This document shows positions 18,704 to 27,805 of a stretch of 64,000 nt of DNA, one piece after another. Under the pieces are notes generated by a model. That model saw only the letters and a program-made list of their open reading frames with translations, was not told the DNA's origin and ran no database searches. Both the position numbers and the translations under genes were made by a program. The stretch is from Marinomonas spartinae (GTDB lineage: Bacteria > Pseudomonadota > Gammaproteobacteria > Pseudomonadales > Marinomonadaceae). The stretch is from assembly GCF_016461715.1 (NCBI RefSeq), contig NZ_JAEMUI010000010.1:1-64000 (forward strand), written 5' to 3'. Each line of letters begins with the position of its first letter. Within the stretch, counting starts at the first letter, position 1.

Positions 18704-19699
18704 ATGACGAAGACTGTGGAGAAAGAAAATATTTTAGAAGTTGATAATCTGCGTGTTAATTTTAAAACACCAGATGGCCTCGTGACGGCTGTCAACGACT
18801 TAACATTTAACCTTGCCCAAGGGGAAACGCTGGGCATCGTTGGTGAATCCGGCTCAGGGAAAAGCCAAACGGCGTTTGCCTTGATGGGCCTGCTGGCAGG
18901 CAATGGCGTGATTGAAGGCGAAGCCCGCTTTGAAGGGCAAAACATTCTGACCCTTAACGAAAAGGCCATGAATCATATTCGCTCCGAAAAAATTGCCATG
19001 ATCTTCCAAGATCCAATGACGTCCTTGAATCCTTATATGAAGGTCGGCAAGCAGTTAATGGAAGTGTTGCTTCTGCATAAGGGTATGAACAAGGCGGACG
19101 CCTTTGAAGCTTCGGTAAAAATGCTCGATGCGGTAAAAATGCCAGAAGCCCGCAAGCGTATGAATATGTATCCTCACGAGTTTTCAGGCGGCATGCGTCA
19201 ACGAGTCATGATCGCTATGGCCTTGTTATGCCAGCCAAAATTATTAATCGCCGATGAGCCTACCACAGCATTAGACGTGACGGTGCAAGCGCAAATTTTA
19301 ACGCTATTGAACGAGCTAAAAGCCGACTTTAACACCTCTATCATTATGATTACCCATGATTTGGGTGTGGTGGCTGGTTTATGTGACAAAGTGTTGGTCA
19401 TGTATGCTGGTCGTACCATGGAATACGGCCAAACAGAAGATGTGTTCTATCGCCCAACACACCCTTATACAAAAGGGTTATTGGAAGCCATTCCTCGTCT
19501 TGATGGCGATGGTGGCGCGCTAGCAACAATCGCAGGTAACCCACCCAACTTACTCAACCTTCCGGCAGGTTGCCCCTTCCAAGAGCGTTGCCTATACGCA
19601 GAAGATCGCTGCCGTAAAGAATCGCCTGTTTTGGAAGAATATCAACCTGGGAAATTACGCGCTTGTCACAAACCGGTGAATTGGGAGGTGGCGTCATGA
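18704..19699 (+). CDS. oppD: Oligopeptide ABC transporter ATPase OppD
   Basis: ABC ATPase of 331 residues with Walker A GESGSGKSQ (about 46-54), signature FSGGMRQRV, Walker B LLIADEPTTALDVT, and the C-terminal OppD/DppD extension carrying spaced Cys residues (CPFQERCLYAEDRCR) that in relatives bind an Fe-S cluster. It powers peptide import with OppF. Its stop overlaps the oppF start by 4 nt (ATGA). Confidence 0.95.
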   Translation: MTKTVEKENILEVDNLRVNFKTPDGLVTAVNDLTFNLAQGETLGIVGESGSGKSQTAFALMGLLAGNGVIEGEARFEGQNILTLNEKAMNHIRSEKIAMIFQDPMTSLNPYMKVGKQLMEVLLLHKGMNKADAFEASVKMLDAVKMPEARKRMNMYPHEFSGGMRQRVMIAMALLCQPKLLIADEPTTALDVTVQAQILTLLNELKADFNTSIIMITHDLGVVAGLCDKVLVMYAGRTMEYGQTEDVFYRPTHPYTKGLLEAIPRLDGDGGALATIAGNPPNLLNLPAGCPFQERCLYAEDRCRKESPVLEEYQPGKLRACHKPVNWEVAS

Positions 19700-20700
19700 G
19701 TACAGCAACTGACAACGTATTAATGGAAGTGAAAGACTTAAAAGTTCACTTCAACATCAAAGCAGACAACGCTTGGCCATGGACGCCAGGACAAGCATTA
19801 AAAGCCGTCGATGGTGTCAACCTAACCATTTACGAAGGCGAAACCCTTGGTGTGGTGGGAGAGTCCGGCTGTGGTAAATCCACCCTTGCTCGGGCCCTAT
19901 TACGTCTTGTGCCCATTACTGATGGTAGCGTGGTTTGGTTAGGACAGGACTTAACCGACCTAGATAAAAAGCAAATGCGAGATAAGCGCCAAGAACTGCA
20001 AATGATCTTTCAGGATCCATTGGCGTCGTTAAACCCTCGTATGACGGTTGGAGACATCATCGCTGAGCCGCTACGCACGTTTAAGCCCCATTTGTCTAAG
20101 AAAGAAGTCAAAGATCAAGTACGCGCAATCATGGATCGTGTTGGCCTTCTCCCCAACGTGATTAACCGCTACCCACACGAGTTCTCCGGTGGTCAGTGTC
20201 AGCGCATCGGCATCGCTCGCGCCTTGATTCTTAAGCCGAAACTTGTGGTGTGTGATGAGCCGGTATCCGCGTTGGATGTGTCCATCCAAGCACAAGTGGT
20301 CAATTTGCTAAAAGAGCTACAAGAGGAAATGGGCCTGTCTTTGGTATTCATCGCCCACGATTTAAGTGTGGTAAAGCACATTTCAGACCGTGTCCTTGTG
20401 ATGTATCTAGGCAACGCGGTGGAGTTGGCAAGCAAGCACTCGCTGTATGACACACCACGCCATCCTTACACCAAAGCTCTATTGTCTGCTGTCCCGGTAC
20501 CCGATCCGCAACATGAGCGTGGTAAAAAGATCCAGCTACTCGCAGGGGATTTACCCTCACCGATTAATCCGCCTTCGGGCTGTGTTTTCCGTACTCGTTG
20601 CCCTCACGCCAATGAAGATTGCGCGAGCCAAAAACCGGTTTTGGAAAACCTGTCCAGCGAACACCAGGCTGCCTGCTTGCGTCTAGCAGAGATTGCCTAA
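19696..20700 (+). CDS. oppF: Oligopeptide ABC transporter ATPase OppF
   Basis: The 334-residue ATPase partners OppD: Walker A GESGCGKST, signature FSGGQCQRIG, Walker B LVVCDEPVSALDVS, and the C-terminal Cys-containing extension (CVFRTRCPHANEDC). The ATG at 19696 is chosen because GGGAGG lies 7 nt upstream and it overlaps the oppD stop. An upstream in-frame start inside oppD (19663) would add 11 residues. The operon ends at the terminator 20730-20764. Confidence 0.95.
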   Translation: MSTATDNVLMEVKDLKVHFNIKADNAWPWTPGQALKAVDGVNLTIYEGETLGVVGESGCGKSTLARALLRLVPITDGSVVWLGQDLTDLDKKQMRDKRQELQMIFQDPLASLNPRMTVGDIIAEPLRTFKPHLSKKEVKDQVRAIMDRVGLLPNVINRYPHEFSGGQCQRIGIARALILKPKLVVCDEPVSALDVSIQAQVVNLLKELQEEMGLSLVFIAHDLSVVKHISDRVLVMYLGNAVELASKHSLYDTPRHPYTKALLSAVPVPDPQHERGKKIQLLAGDLPSPINPPSGCVFRTRCPHANEDCASQKPVLENLSSEHQAACLRLAEIA

Positions 20701-20729
20701 CTTGCTCTTAACGGCATAACGAGGCCCTG

Positions 20730-20764
20730 AAAAAACTGTACTTACGGAGTAGGTGCAGTTTTTT
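20730..20764 (+). terminator. Terminator of oppABCDF
   Basis: A 16-bp stem with two G-U pairs and a 3-nt loop (GGA). A 5' A-run pairs with the 3' T-run, so it can work in both directions. The following 275 bp up to 21041 holds only a TTGACA at 20879-20884 without a convincing -10, and no gene. Confidence 0.85.
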
Positions 20765-21040
20765 ATATTTCCAACCACGATCATGTCTTTAACCCTGACA
20801 ATGAGCAAGATTACACCCTCTATAAGATTAGGTTTTCATGGAAAACGACACTATGAACCACTATATCTTTAGAATATCTTGACATTGATTTAGAATATAA
20901 CACTACACTATAAGCTGATCATTCAGCGATGCTTGAATACGTTTTTGCTATCTTTTTGCGATGCTCTTTATGAGGCATCGGGAACGTTGCACGAAGTCGC
21001 GAGCAAGATTTTCTAATGAGTACACTCTAAGGGATTTAAT

Positions 21041-21553
21041 ATGCGCTTCCTCCTTTTCTTGGTCTGCCTCACAGCCACGTGTTATTTACCAACAGCTGAA
21101 GCATTAGAATCCCCAAAAGGCCCTGTCGTGCTATCATTATCTGGCATCCTAGAAAAGACCAATGGCGATCAACAAGCCAATTTCGATATGGCAATGCTTG
21201 AAAAACTCCCCCAAAAAAGTTTTACCACCAGCGCCCCTTGGACCAATAAAAAAGATACCTACACAGGCTTTTCCGCTACTGATTTACTCAAACAAGTCGA
21301 TAGCAAAGGAACTTTATTAAGAATCACAGCCCTTAATCAGTATATTATCGATATCCCTGTGAGCGACTTTGCCAAACATGGCGCCATTTTTGCGATTGAA
21401 AAAAATGGTCACCCCATTAGTATTCGGGATTTAGGGCCCATCCTAGTCATCTATCCTTTTGATGATCACCCCAATCTACAAAATGAGGTCTATTATTGGC
21501 GCTCCATATGGCAAGCAAGATACATCGAAATCCTCTCAACCCCACAGGACTAA
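21041..21553 (+). CDS. Periplasmic molybdopterin-oxidoreductase-fold protein without metal-ligand Cys
   Basis: The 170-residue protein has a signal peptide (MRFLLFLVCLTATCYLPTAEA) and a mature part resembling the sulfite-oxidase/YedY Moco-binding fold (VVLSLSGILEK, YTGFSATDLLKQV, FAIEKNGHPISIRDLGPILV). The mature chain contains no cysteine at all, so the usual Mo ligand is missing and catalysis is unlikely. It is directly followed by a sensor-kinase gene (0-6 bp) and then an HPt gene. I infer that it is a periplasmic ligand-binding or sensory partner of that kinase. Confidence 0.72.
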   Translation: MRFLLFLVCLTATCYLPTAEALESPKGPVVLSLSGILEKTNGDQQANFDMAMLEKLPQKSFTTSAPWTNKKDTYTGFSATDLLKQVDSKGTLLRITALNQYIIDIPVSDFAKHGAIFAIEKNGHPISIRDLGPILVIYPFDDHPNLQNEVYYWRSIWQARYIEILSTPQD

Positions 21554-21559
21554 TTGCGC

Positions 21560-23332
21560 ATGTTACGCCAATTTAACCGTGAGAAATTGCCCTTTAAAAA
21601 GTGGTGCTTACTGAGTTTTATCTCATTGCTTTTCAGCATTGTGTTCTTTGCTGGCGGGATTTTTTTCTATGCTTCCGAAGGCACCAAAGCGACGCAACAG
21701 CGCATTTACGAGAGCTCTTTATGGAATGCCTTACAGTTTCAGTTACAATCCTATCGCTTTGTTAATTACCTAATTCAAATCAAACCCTCAGATTTACCTC
21801 TTAAAGGCCAAGCATACAATCAATACGAGCTGCTCATGAGTCGGCTTGACTTACTACGAAATGGGGACGTGGGCTACTTGATTCGAGGCATTACTGGCGG
21901 AAGAACATTACGACTTCTCAATATCATCACCGGAGAATTAGAACTCATCAGTCTCAACCTGACCAAAGTAGAAAGTGGCGACTTGTCTTACTTAGACGGT
22001 ATGGTGAATCGCATGCACCATCTCGACAAACAAGTCAACGAACTGACGGTATTGGTCAGCCGAGACACCAATAAATACATCGCAACACAACGGCGTCACC
22101 TTGGTGATAACTTACAACATATTCAATGGATGATTGGCGGCTTTTTACTCTCATTAAGTTTGCTTTTAATTTGTTTGATTAAGAGTTACCAACAGTACAA
22201 AAAAGCCTTCAAAGAAAACCAGCAATTAACCCAACGGGGTTTGTATATGAAGGAAGAACAAGCCCAAAAACTCGCTATGATAGAACAAGAGATGCGCCCA
22301 TCTATTCAGGCGTTATCCACCTTATCTGAAAACTTTATCAAAACCGATCATCAGGCTAGCAAGGTGCAAATGTCTAATCATATTAAAGAGTCAAGCCAGC
22401 AACTGATGACCACACTCAATATGTTCACCGATATTGCCTTACTGGAAGCAAATAAGCTGGATTTCAAATACACAACGGATAACCTAGAACAGTTTATAGA
22501 GAGTCGTGTTCTGTCTATGGCAGCGCAGATTGATAGAAAAGGCTTAAGACTCGCTACGTATGTTGACCCTTTTATTCAATCTACGATTTCATTAGACTTC
22601 AAGCGTTTTAATGACATTCTCTCAGCTCTGCTGCAAAATGCCATTACCTATACGCCACAAGGTGGCAGTATCAGTGTCCAAATTCGTCCATCCGATCACG
22701 AAACGCCTTCCTCCCAAACGGGCCAACGAATGATGCGCATGGTAGTACAAGACAATGGTATCGGCATGCCAAACAGCATACAAACGGCATTACGTAGCAA
22801 AAACCCCTTCTCTCCAAGTAAAGAAGAATCCCCTTTCCATGGGGAAGTTGGCCTTGGTTTGGCTTTTTGCTATAAGCTGGTTGAACATATGCAAGGCGAC
22901 ATTCAATTCACTAGTGAAGCCAACCATGGCAGCGAATTTTGGATCGATATTCCCTATCACCTCACCAGCGATAGCCAACCTCTGCCAATGCCGCCCCAAA
23001 GCCATTCCATCAAACGGGCACTACTGTTTGAAACAGACCCCATTTTAACCAACACATTGGTGCTACAACTGTCTAAAATGAATATTGAGGCCATGTTATA
23101 TGACCCTCAACATTACCCATCAGAAGAGAATTTTGATGTCATCATCGCCCACGGCGATACCCTATCGCAAGAAATGGAAAACGACATTCAACAGTGGGGA
23201 GACAGTGGAAAACCCGTACTGTGCGACACATTGACGTCCGCAGAAGAAGAGCAAATTGATGGCAATGGAGAGGCCTTATCCTCGCCATTGACACAAAGCA
23301 AACTGGAAAGATTGATTGTACGCTATAGTTAA
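21560..23332 (+). CDS. Degenerate membrane histidine kinase (acceptor His replaced) with pseudo-receiver
   Basis: The roughly 590-residue protein has TM1 at about 15-40, a 150-residue periplasmic region, TM2 at about 190-210, a coiled linker, a HisKA-like helix, HATPase and a C-terminal receiver-like domain. In the H-box the expected SHE(I/L)RTP reads EQEMRPS (about 240-246), so the phospho-accepting His is Gln. The ATPase motifs look intact (LLQNAITYTP, VQDNGIGM, GEVGLGLAF). The terminal domain has FDVIIAHGD where a receiver has its Asp motif, so it too may be inactive. A TTG (21554) or ATG (21560) can start it. It lies in an operon with the Moco-fold protein and HPt gene. Confidence 0.8.
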   Translation: MLRQFNREKLPFKKWCLLSFISLLFSIVFFAGGIFFYASEGTKATQQRIYESSLWNALQFQLQSYRFVNYLIQIKPSDLPLKGQAYNQYELLMSRLDLLRNGDVGYLIRGITGGRTLRLLNIITGELELISLNLTKVESGDLSYLDGMVNRMHHLDKQVNELTVLVSRDTNKYIATQRRHLGDNLQHIQWMIGGFLLSLSLLLICLIKSYQQYKKAFKENQQLTQRGLYMKEEQAQKLAMIEQEMRPSIQALSTLSENFIKTDHQASKVQMSNHIKESSQQLMTTLNMFTDIALLEANKLDFKYTTDNLEQFIESRVLSMAAQIDRKGLRLATYVDPFIQSTISLDFKRFNDILSALLQNAITYTPQGGSISVQIRPSDHETPSSQTGQRMMRMVVQDNGIGMPNSIQTALRSKNPFSPSKEESPFHGEVGLGLAFCYKLVEHMQGDIQFTSEANHGSEFWIDIPYHLTSDSQPLPMPPQSHSIKRALLFETDPILTNTLVLQLSKMNIEAMLYDPQHYPSEENFDVIIAHGDTLSQEMENDIQQWGDSGKPVLCDTLTSAEEEQIDGNGEALSSPLTQSKLERLIVRYS

Positions 23333-23379
23333 CACACGGCTTCAGAGCAGTCTGCCAACGCAAAACTCAAGGAGTGATG

Positions 23380-23733
23380 GTGAGTGAAATTGATCAAGAT
23401 ACTTTAAGCACCTTAATTACCATGTTAGATAAAAACATGGTAAATGAGGTACGCCTCGTGTTTGAGAAAGACTGCCAAGAAAAAATGGCTTCACTAGAAT
23501 CCGCCTGGGTGCAACAAGACCTCGTCACCGTTGCAGAGATCTGCCATGCGCTCAAGTCCTCTTCGGGAAATCTCGCTTTACTTTCCCTGTCAAAAAACTT
23601 TGAGACGCTTGAGAAAGACGCGAGAAAAGCCCATACCGAACACTTACCGCTAGCAAATAACCTAAACGCTATCAAAGCCCATGTCAGCAGAGCACTCAGT
23701 GAACTCAACACCTACTTTCAGCAGATGCCTTGA
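23380..23733 (+). CDS. HPt (histidine phosphotransfer) domain protein
   Basis: This stand-alone HPt protein of about 117 residues has the canonical motif ICHALKSSSGNLAL with the phospho-accepting His near residue 56. It lies 40-50 bp after a kinase that lacks its own acceptor His, so it may receive phosphate from, or be dephosphorylated by, other kinases under control of this module. AAGGAG is 5 nt before GTG 23380. ATG 23377 and GTG 23374 are alternatives. Confidence 0.8.
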   Translation: MSEIDQDTLSTLITMLDKNMVNEVRLVFEKDCQEKMASLESAWVQQDLVTVAEICHALKSSSGNLALLSLSKNFETLEKDARKAHTEHLPLANNLNAIKAHVSRALSELNTYFQQMP

Positions 23734-23755
23734 TCGATATTCGTCTCCAATCCCA

Positions 23756-24256
23756 CTAAAATGACCACTCGAGGTCAGTTGACTCAATAAAAGTCGTGAC
23801 TAAAGCTTCTAAGCCCTCTTGATCCGCTGGGGAAAAACGTCCGACTTTAGGGCTGTCTATATCAAATACACCGATAAGATCCCCTTCATAAACAATGGGA
23901 ATCACGATTTCGGACGCTGAAGCGGAATCACAAGCAATATGCCCAGCAAAGGCATGCACATCCTCCACTCGTTGCGTTTTCTGGCTGTGTGCCGCCGCCC
24001 CACACACTCCCCGACCAAATGGGATACGGGTACAAGCGACTTTTCCAACATAAGGACCAAGTACCAATTGCTTATCCCGAGCAAAATAAAACCCAGCCCA
24101 GTTAAGTTCTGGCAAGGTTTGCATCACAAAAGCAGAAAACTGCGCCGCGTTGCAAATCAAATCCCTTTCGCCACCTAACAAGGACGCTAACTGACTGTTT
24201 AGGGTGTCATAAAATACGTCTAATGGGGTGTTTGAATCGATTTCTATCTCAAACAT
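23756..24256 (-). CDS. msrC: Free methionine-(R)-sulfoxide reductase (GAF-type fRMsr)
   Basis: GAF-domain protein of 166 residues that reduces free methionine-R-sulfoxide. The three family cysteines are present in VACTRIPFGRGVCG and HIACDSAS, with SEIVIPI and DIDSP completing the active-site fold. ATG 24256 is preferred (AGG 7 nt upstream) over GTG 24265. It lies downstream of phoU on the same strand but is separated from it by a terminator, so it is probably transcribed independently. An oxidative-stress repair role is known for the family. Confidence 0.92.
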   Translation of the reverse strand: MFEIEIDSNTPLDVFYDTLNSQLASLLGGERDLICNAAQFSAFVMQTLPELNWAGFYFARDKQLVLGPYVGKVACTRIPFGRGVCGAAAHSQKTQRVEDVHAFAGHIACDSASASEIVIPIVYEGDLIGVFDIDSPKVGRFSPADQEGLEALVTTFIESTDLEWSF

Positions 24257-24331
24257 CGTTTTCACCTAGTCCATAAATAAAACCCGATCATAGAGAAAGC
24301 GACGCCAAGAGCCAATGATAAAAAAACAAAA

Positions 24332-24362
24332 AAAAGCCCAGCGGCTTGAACGCTAGGCTTTT
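24332..24362 (-). terminator. Terminator downstream of phoU
   Basis: AAAAGCCCAGCG / CGCTAGGCTTTT stem (one mismatch, 7-nt loop) with a long A-run on its left, which reads as a U-tract in minus-strand transcripts. Confidence 0.8.
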
Positions 24363-24390
24363 CCAATAGAATCTCATCCTTCGTAGACAA

Positions 24391-25110
24391 TCATTCAGAT
24401 TGCGTTGTGACCTGCTCGTCGATTTTATCCATCGACATATGGCGTACATCAATCCCTTTCACCAAGAAAATAAGATGCTGGCATACATGGCGAGTATGAT
24501 CACCAATACGCTCTAAAGAACGTAAAATCCAGATCACATGAAAAACCCGTGTAATGCTGCGTGGGTCTTCCATCATGTAGGTCACTAAGGAGCGTAATGC
24601 CGTTTTGTATTCCAGGTCCACGGTACGATCTTGCTTAGCCACTTTAACGGCTGCATCAATGTCTAAACGGGCATAGGCATCCAATGTATCATGGATCATT
24701 TTCGATACCATGGTGCCGATACGGTTAATCTCGACATAGCCGCGAGGAGATTCCCCTTCATCGATCAACTGCATAGTCAGGTTAGCAATTTTTTTCGCTT
24801 CATCACCAATACGTTCAAGCTCGCTCACCGCCTTGCTGATAGACAATATCATACGCAAATCGCCAGCGGCAGGCTGACGCTTAGCGAGGATCCGAGTACA
24901 TTCTTCATCGATAATGCCGTCTAACTCATTTACCGTCACATCTTTGTTTTTAACGTCTTGAGCGAGCGAGCCATTGCTATCCAAAAAGGCTTGCAGCGAA
25001 TCCTGTACTTGCTCTTCTACCACACCTCCCATCGTCAGAAAGTGCTGGCGCAAGGTTTCCAGTTCATGATTAAACTGTTGCGAAGTATGATCTGTGGTTA
25101 ACTCTTTCAT
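24391..25110 (-). CDS. phoU: Phosphate signalling protein PhoU
   Basis: The 239-residue all-helical protein has the two PhoU repeats with their acidic metal-binding motifs (ISKAVSELERIGDEAKKIAN and WILRSLERIGDHTRHVCQHL). PhoU links the Pst transporter to PhoR and restrains the Pho regulon. Unusually no pstSCAB genes are next to it. Instead it has its own Pho box promoter at 25337-25370 and a leader of about 220 nt. GGAGGG lies 10 nt before the ATG. Confidence 0.96.
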   Translation of the reverse strand: MKELTTDHTSQQFNHELETLRQHFLTMGGVVEEQVQDSLQAFLDSNGSLAQDVKNKDVTVNELDGIIDEECTRILAKRQPAAGDLRMILSISKAVSELERIGDEAKKIANLTMQLIDEGESPRGYVEINRIGTMVSKMIHDTLDAYARLDIDAAVKVAKQDRTVDLEYKTALRSLVTYMMEDPRSITRVFHVIWILRSLERIGDHTRHVCQHLIFLVKGIDVRHMSMDKIDEQVTTQSE

Positions 25111-25336
25111 AGTATTTATACCCTCCGCCTAGCGTTAGCGGTGTCAGTCAGTTGTTTGCTTACTTGTTTGGTAAACAAGGGGTCGTATCGCCAAAGAAAG
25201 TCAGTCGGGTATCGCATACCTTGAGTCTGACGACTCCCTAATGCGTTTTGATATCTTTTCATCAACAGGTTATCAAGACGACTACGGGAGGGTTTGACTG
25301 ATCGGCACGACCAATCATAACGCATTCCTTTACAAG

Positions 25337-25370
25337 ACTATAAAGTGATCACATGACAAAAATATGACAG
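25337..25370 (-). promoter_or_regulatory. Pho box and -10 element of phoU
   Basis: On the minus strand, CTGTCAT-ATTT-TTGTCAT (25370-25353) is a near-perfect pair of PhoB half-sites with an 11-bp period. A 10-bp spacer then leads to TATAGT (25342-25337). This is the same geometry as at phoB in this window. Confidence 0.85.
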
Positions 25371-25580
25371 CACACTTGCTAACATAAAATTCTCTTGTGA
25401 AAACAACCGTATTGCGAAGGAGACAGCTCGAAACAAAACTGCCCATTTAAAAATCAGTTTTTCTGCGTCGCCTGACTTTTTGTCACAGTATCATCTTATC
25501 TTCATGACATAAACAACCTTGCTGATGAAGCGAATAGACCTTATTCTCAAGCCATCTATAAATAGTCTTAGGATCATCAA

Positions 25581-26555
25581 ATGAAAGCAATGCAAATCAA
25601 GGACTATGGTCCAGCCAGCGACTTAACGCTTAACAACGTCAACCAACCCAGTATTAATGACGATCAAATACTGGTAGAAGTCAGTGCTGCAGGTGTTAAC
25701 CCTGTTGATACTTATATTCGTTCTGGCACCAATAACTACACAACGACCTTTCCACACACACCAGGTTCTGACGGTGCTGGCACCATTGTACAGCTAGGCC
25801 AAAACGTGACAGGCTTTGAGCTGGGGCAACGGGTGTATTTTACCCGTAATCTGACAGGGTCTTCGGCCCAATTTGCGGCCTGTCTACCCTCTCATACCTT
25901 CCCTTTAGCCAATGCTTTAAGTTTTGAAGAAGGTGCCTGTATCGGTATTCCCTTTACTACCGCCCACCGTGCTTTGTTTGGTCGAGCTAAAGCGCAGACG
26001 GGGTATAAGGTCCTGATTCATGGGGCAACCGGCGCTGTGGGCACCGCCTGCGTGCAATTGGCGCTATTAAACGGCATGGAGGTTTTTGCTAGTGCAGGCA
26101 CACCTGCAGGGGCAGAGTTATTACGTCAGCTGGGTGTTACCCATGTGATTATGCATAACGAAGAAGGCTACTTAGCCCCTTTCCAAAACCTAGAAAATGG
26201 CTTTGACGTGATCATCGAGATGCTCGCCAACCATAACTTATCAGAAGACTTAAAAGCTCTAACCTTAGGAGGTTGCGTAGCGATTGTTGGCAATCGTGGC
26301 ACCGTCGAGATCAACCCTCGTGACCTGATGGCTCGAGATGCCTCAGTCGTTGGTGTTGCCTTAGCTAATGTAAATCCTGAAGCATTAGCATTGATTGCCT
26401 CATCCTTACTGCCACACTTTGAAAGTGGTGAACTCAAACCGGTGATCCGCAAAGTCTATGCCTTAAGCGATTTAGGCCAAGCCCACGAAGATGTCTTGCT
26501 TCCAGGCGCCCTTGGTAATCTGGTGGTCAAAGTAAAATCAGGCTTTCATCAATAG
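25581..26555 (+). CDS. Zinc-independent NADPH:quinone oxidoreductase (zeta-crystallin-like MDR)
   Basis: The 324-residue medium-chain dehydrogenase/reductase has a GroES-like N-terminal domain (EVSAAGVNPVDTYIRSG) and a Rossmann domain with HGATGAVGTACVQLA (about 149-163). It lacks the catalytic and structural zinc ligands of alcohol dehydrogenases, which is typical of quinone oxidoreductases. AGGA lies 7 nt before the ATG. It is a single gene between the divergent phoU promoter and an AraC-type regulator. The physiological substrate is unknown. Confidence 0.85.
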   Translation: MKAMQIKDYGPASDLTLNNVNQPSINDDQILVEVSAAGVNPVDTYIRSGTNNYTTTFPHTPGSDGAGTIVQLGQNVTGFELGQRVYFTRNLTGSSAQFAACLPSHTFPLANALSFEEGACIGIPFTTAHRALFGRAKAQTGYKVLIHGATGAVGTACVQLALLNGMEVFASAGTPAGAELLRQLGVTHVIMHNEEGYLAPFQNLENGFDVIIEMLANHNLSEDLKALTLGGCVAIVGNRGTVEINPRDLMARDASVVGVALANVNPEALALIASSLLPHFESGELKPVIRKVYALSDLGQAHEDVLLPGALGNLVVKVKSGFHQ

Positions 26556-26577
26556 TCAGCGGCCTTATCCTTTACAT

Positions 26578-26634
26578 GCCAAAGCGCCTTTGCAGCCCAA
26601 GACAAGAGACAATGTGAAGACGCCTTGGCTTTTT
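26578..26634 (+). terminator. Probable terminator of the quinone oxidoreductase gene
   Basis: GCCAAAGCGC pairs imperfectly (8/10) with ACGCCTTGGC over a 32-nt loop and is followed by five T residues. Confidence 0.5.
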
Positions 26635-26800
26635 AGGCATTCCAATGATGGAGGAATATGAAGTAACTCGTTCCCATTCCGTCTAAAAATGATCCTAACC
26701 ATTTCGCTGGATAAAAGGGATATCCTTAGAATACCCCTACTCAAGACTCTATAAGACCGCTATACTAAAATATTATTACTCGTATCATAGGTTCGTAATT

Positions 26801-27571
26801 TTGACTCCTTCTGATTCCGATGTGTTCAGCTTACCTAACGAAGCCGATGCCCATGATCACGATTACCACCAACTGGTTGTGGTCGTGGACGGCAGCACCG
26901 ACTTCGATATCGAAGGTAACAGCAGAGAACTGCAAACAGGTGGTGGATGTATTCTGCCCTCATCGGATAGTCATGCCTTTGCAGGGCTTGGGGAGAATCG
27001 AATCATGGTGGTCAATTTGCCGATTCCACCACAAAAAGCGATTACCGACGAAGAATACGAAATCGTCTCACGTTTGTTCGATAAAGCCGCCTATTTTCAA
27101 TTAAATCCTCGATTACAAATTCTAGCTTCTGCGCTATCGGGCGAACTTCAACAATACCCAAACGATCCTATTTTAGCCCGCGCCTGCGGCAACACATTAT
27201 TGAGCGCCATCCGTCACCAACTTAATAACAACAAAGATGTTCGGCAGCGCGGTAACCATCTCGACATTGGTAAGCTGGATCAATTTATTGAGTTGAACTT
27301 ATCTCGTCGTGTACACATTAATCAATTGGCTAATTTTTGTTTTTTAAGTGTCAGTCAGTTTCACGAACGCTTTAAAGAACGGACAGGCATCACGCCACAC
27401 CAATACTTAATGCGTAAACGTATAGAGCGCGCACAAAAATTATTGAGCGAAGGCGTTCCCCCCATTCAAACTGCTGAAATGTGCGGTTTTTCTAGCCAAA
27501 GTGCGATGACCAACATTTTCTCTCAAACATTAGGGATTACGCCACTGCGTTATCAAAAACAGTTTTCCTAG
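26801..27571 (+). CDS. AraC-family regulator, probable activator of proline catabolism
   Basis: The 256-residue protein has an N-terminal cupin-like sensing domain (HDHDYHQLVVVVDG near 17-30) and a C-terminal AraC double helix-turn-helix (LANFCFLSVSQFHERFKERT and AEMCGFSSQSAMTNIFSQTL). No ATG precedes conserved sequence, so TTG 26801 (AGG 9 nt upstream) is the likely start. It lies upstream of putA in the same direction. In Pseudomonas the AraC-type PruR activates putA. Because the PutA here lacks its own DNA-binding domain, a separate regulator is expected and this gene fits the role by inference. Confidence 0.8.
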   Translation: MTPSDSDVFSLPNEADAHDHDYHQLVVVVDGSTDFDIEGNSRELQTGGGCILPSSDSHAFAGLGENRIMVVNLPIPPQKAITDEEYEIVSRLFDKAAYFQLNPRLQILASALSGELQQYPNDPILARACGNTLLSAIRHQLNNNKDVRQRGNHLDIGKLDQFIELNLSRRVHINQLANFCFLSVSQFHERFKERTGITPHQYLMRKRIERAQKLLSEGVPPIQTAEMCGFSSQSAMTNIFSQTLGITPLRYQKQFS

Positions 27572-27671
27572 GGCATGAGAGCCGTACTTTTTTGCCCTGT
27601 TTTTGGTCATTGACGACGTATCCCTCTATTTTGCGCTCATTTTCAAGTCTTTTGTAAATTTTAGGGAGATT

Positions 27672-27705
27672 AGTCGGACTTTCTTATAAAAAAAACCGAC
27701 TTTTT
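27672..27705 (+). terminator. Probable terminator after the AraC-type gene
   Basis: AGTCGG / CCGACT stem with an 18-nt A/T-rich loop followed by five T residues. It is alternatively part of a structured putA leader. Confidence 0.5.
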
Positions 27706-27755
27706 CGAAAGACAGTTTCTTAGTTCTGTCACTAAAGTGTGTTCACAATCCAGTC

Positions 27756-27805
27756 GTCCCGTTTCTTGAAAAGTTGAGACCAATAAAAACACCAAAAAAC
27801 GGGAC
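27756..27805 (+). promoter_or_regulatory. Inverted repeat in the putA upstream region
   Basis: GTCCCGTTT (27756-27764) and AAACGGGAC (27797-27805) form a perfect 9-bp inverted repeat separated by 32 bp, about 75 bp before putA. It may be an operator for the adjacent AraC-type regulator or a leader hairpin. No function can be assigned from sequence alone. Confidence 0.45.

Noticed and set aside
20879..20915. Possible sigma-70 promoter before the Moco-fold gene (TTGACA)
   Set aside because: No acceptable -10 at 16-18 bp; the nearest TATAAG is 25 bp away.
25116..25325. Minus-strand 69-codon frame between the Pho box and phoU
   Set aside because: Its ATG lies within about 5 nt of the predicted transcription start, so it has no SD. 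Composition is not protein-like. It is treated as phoU leader.
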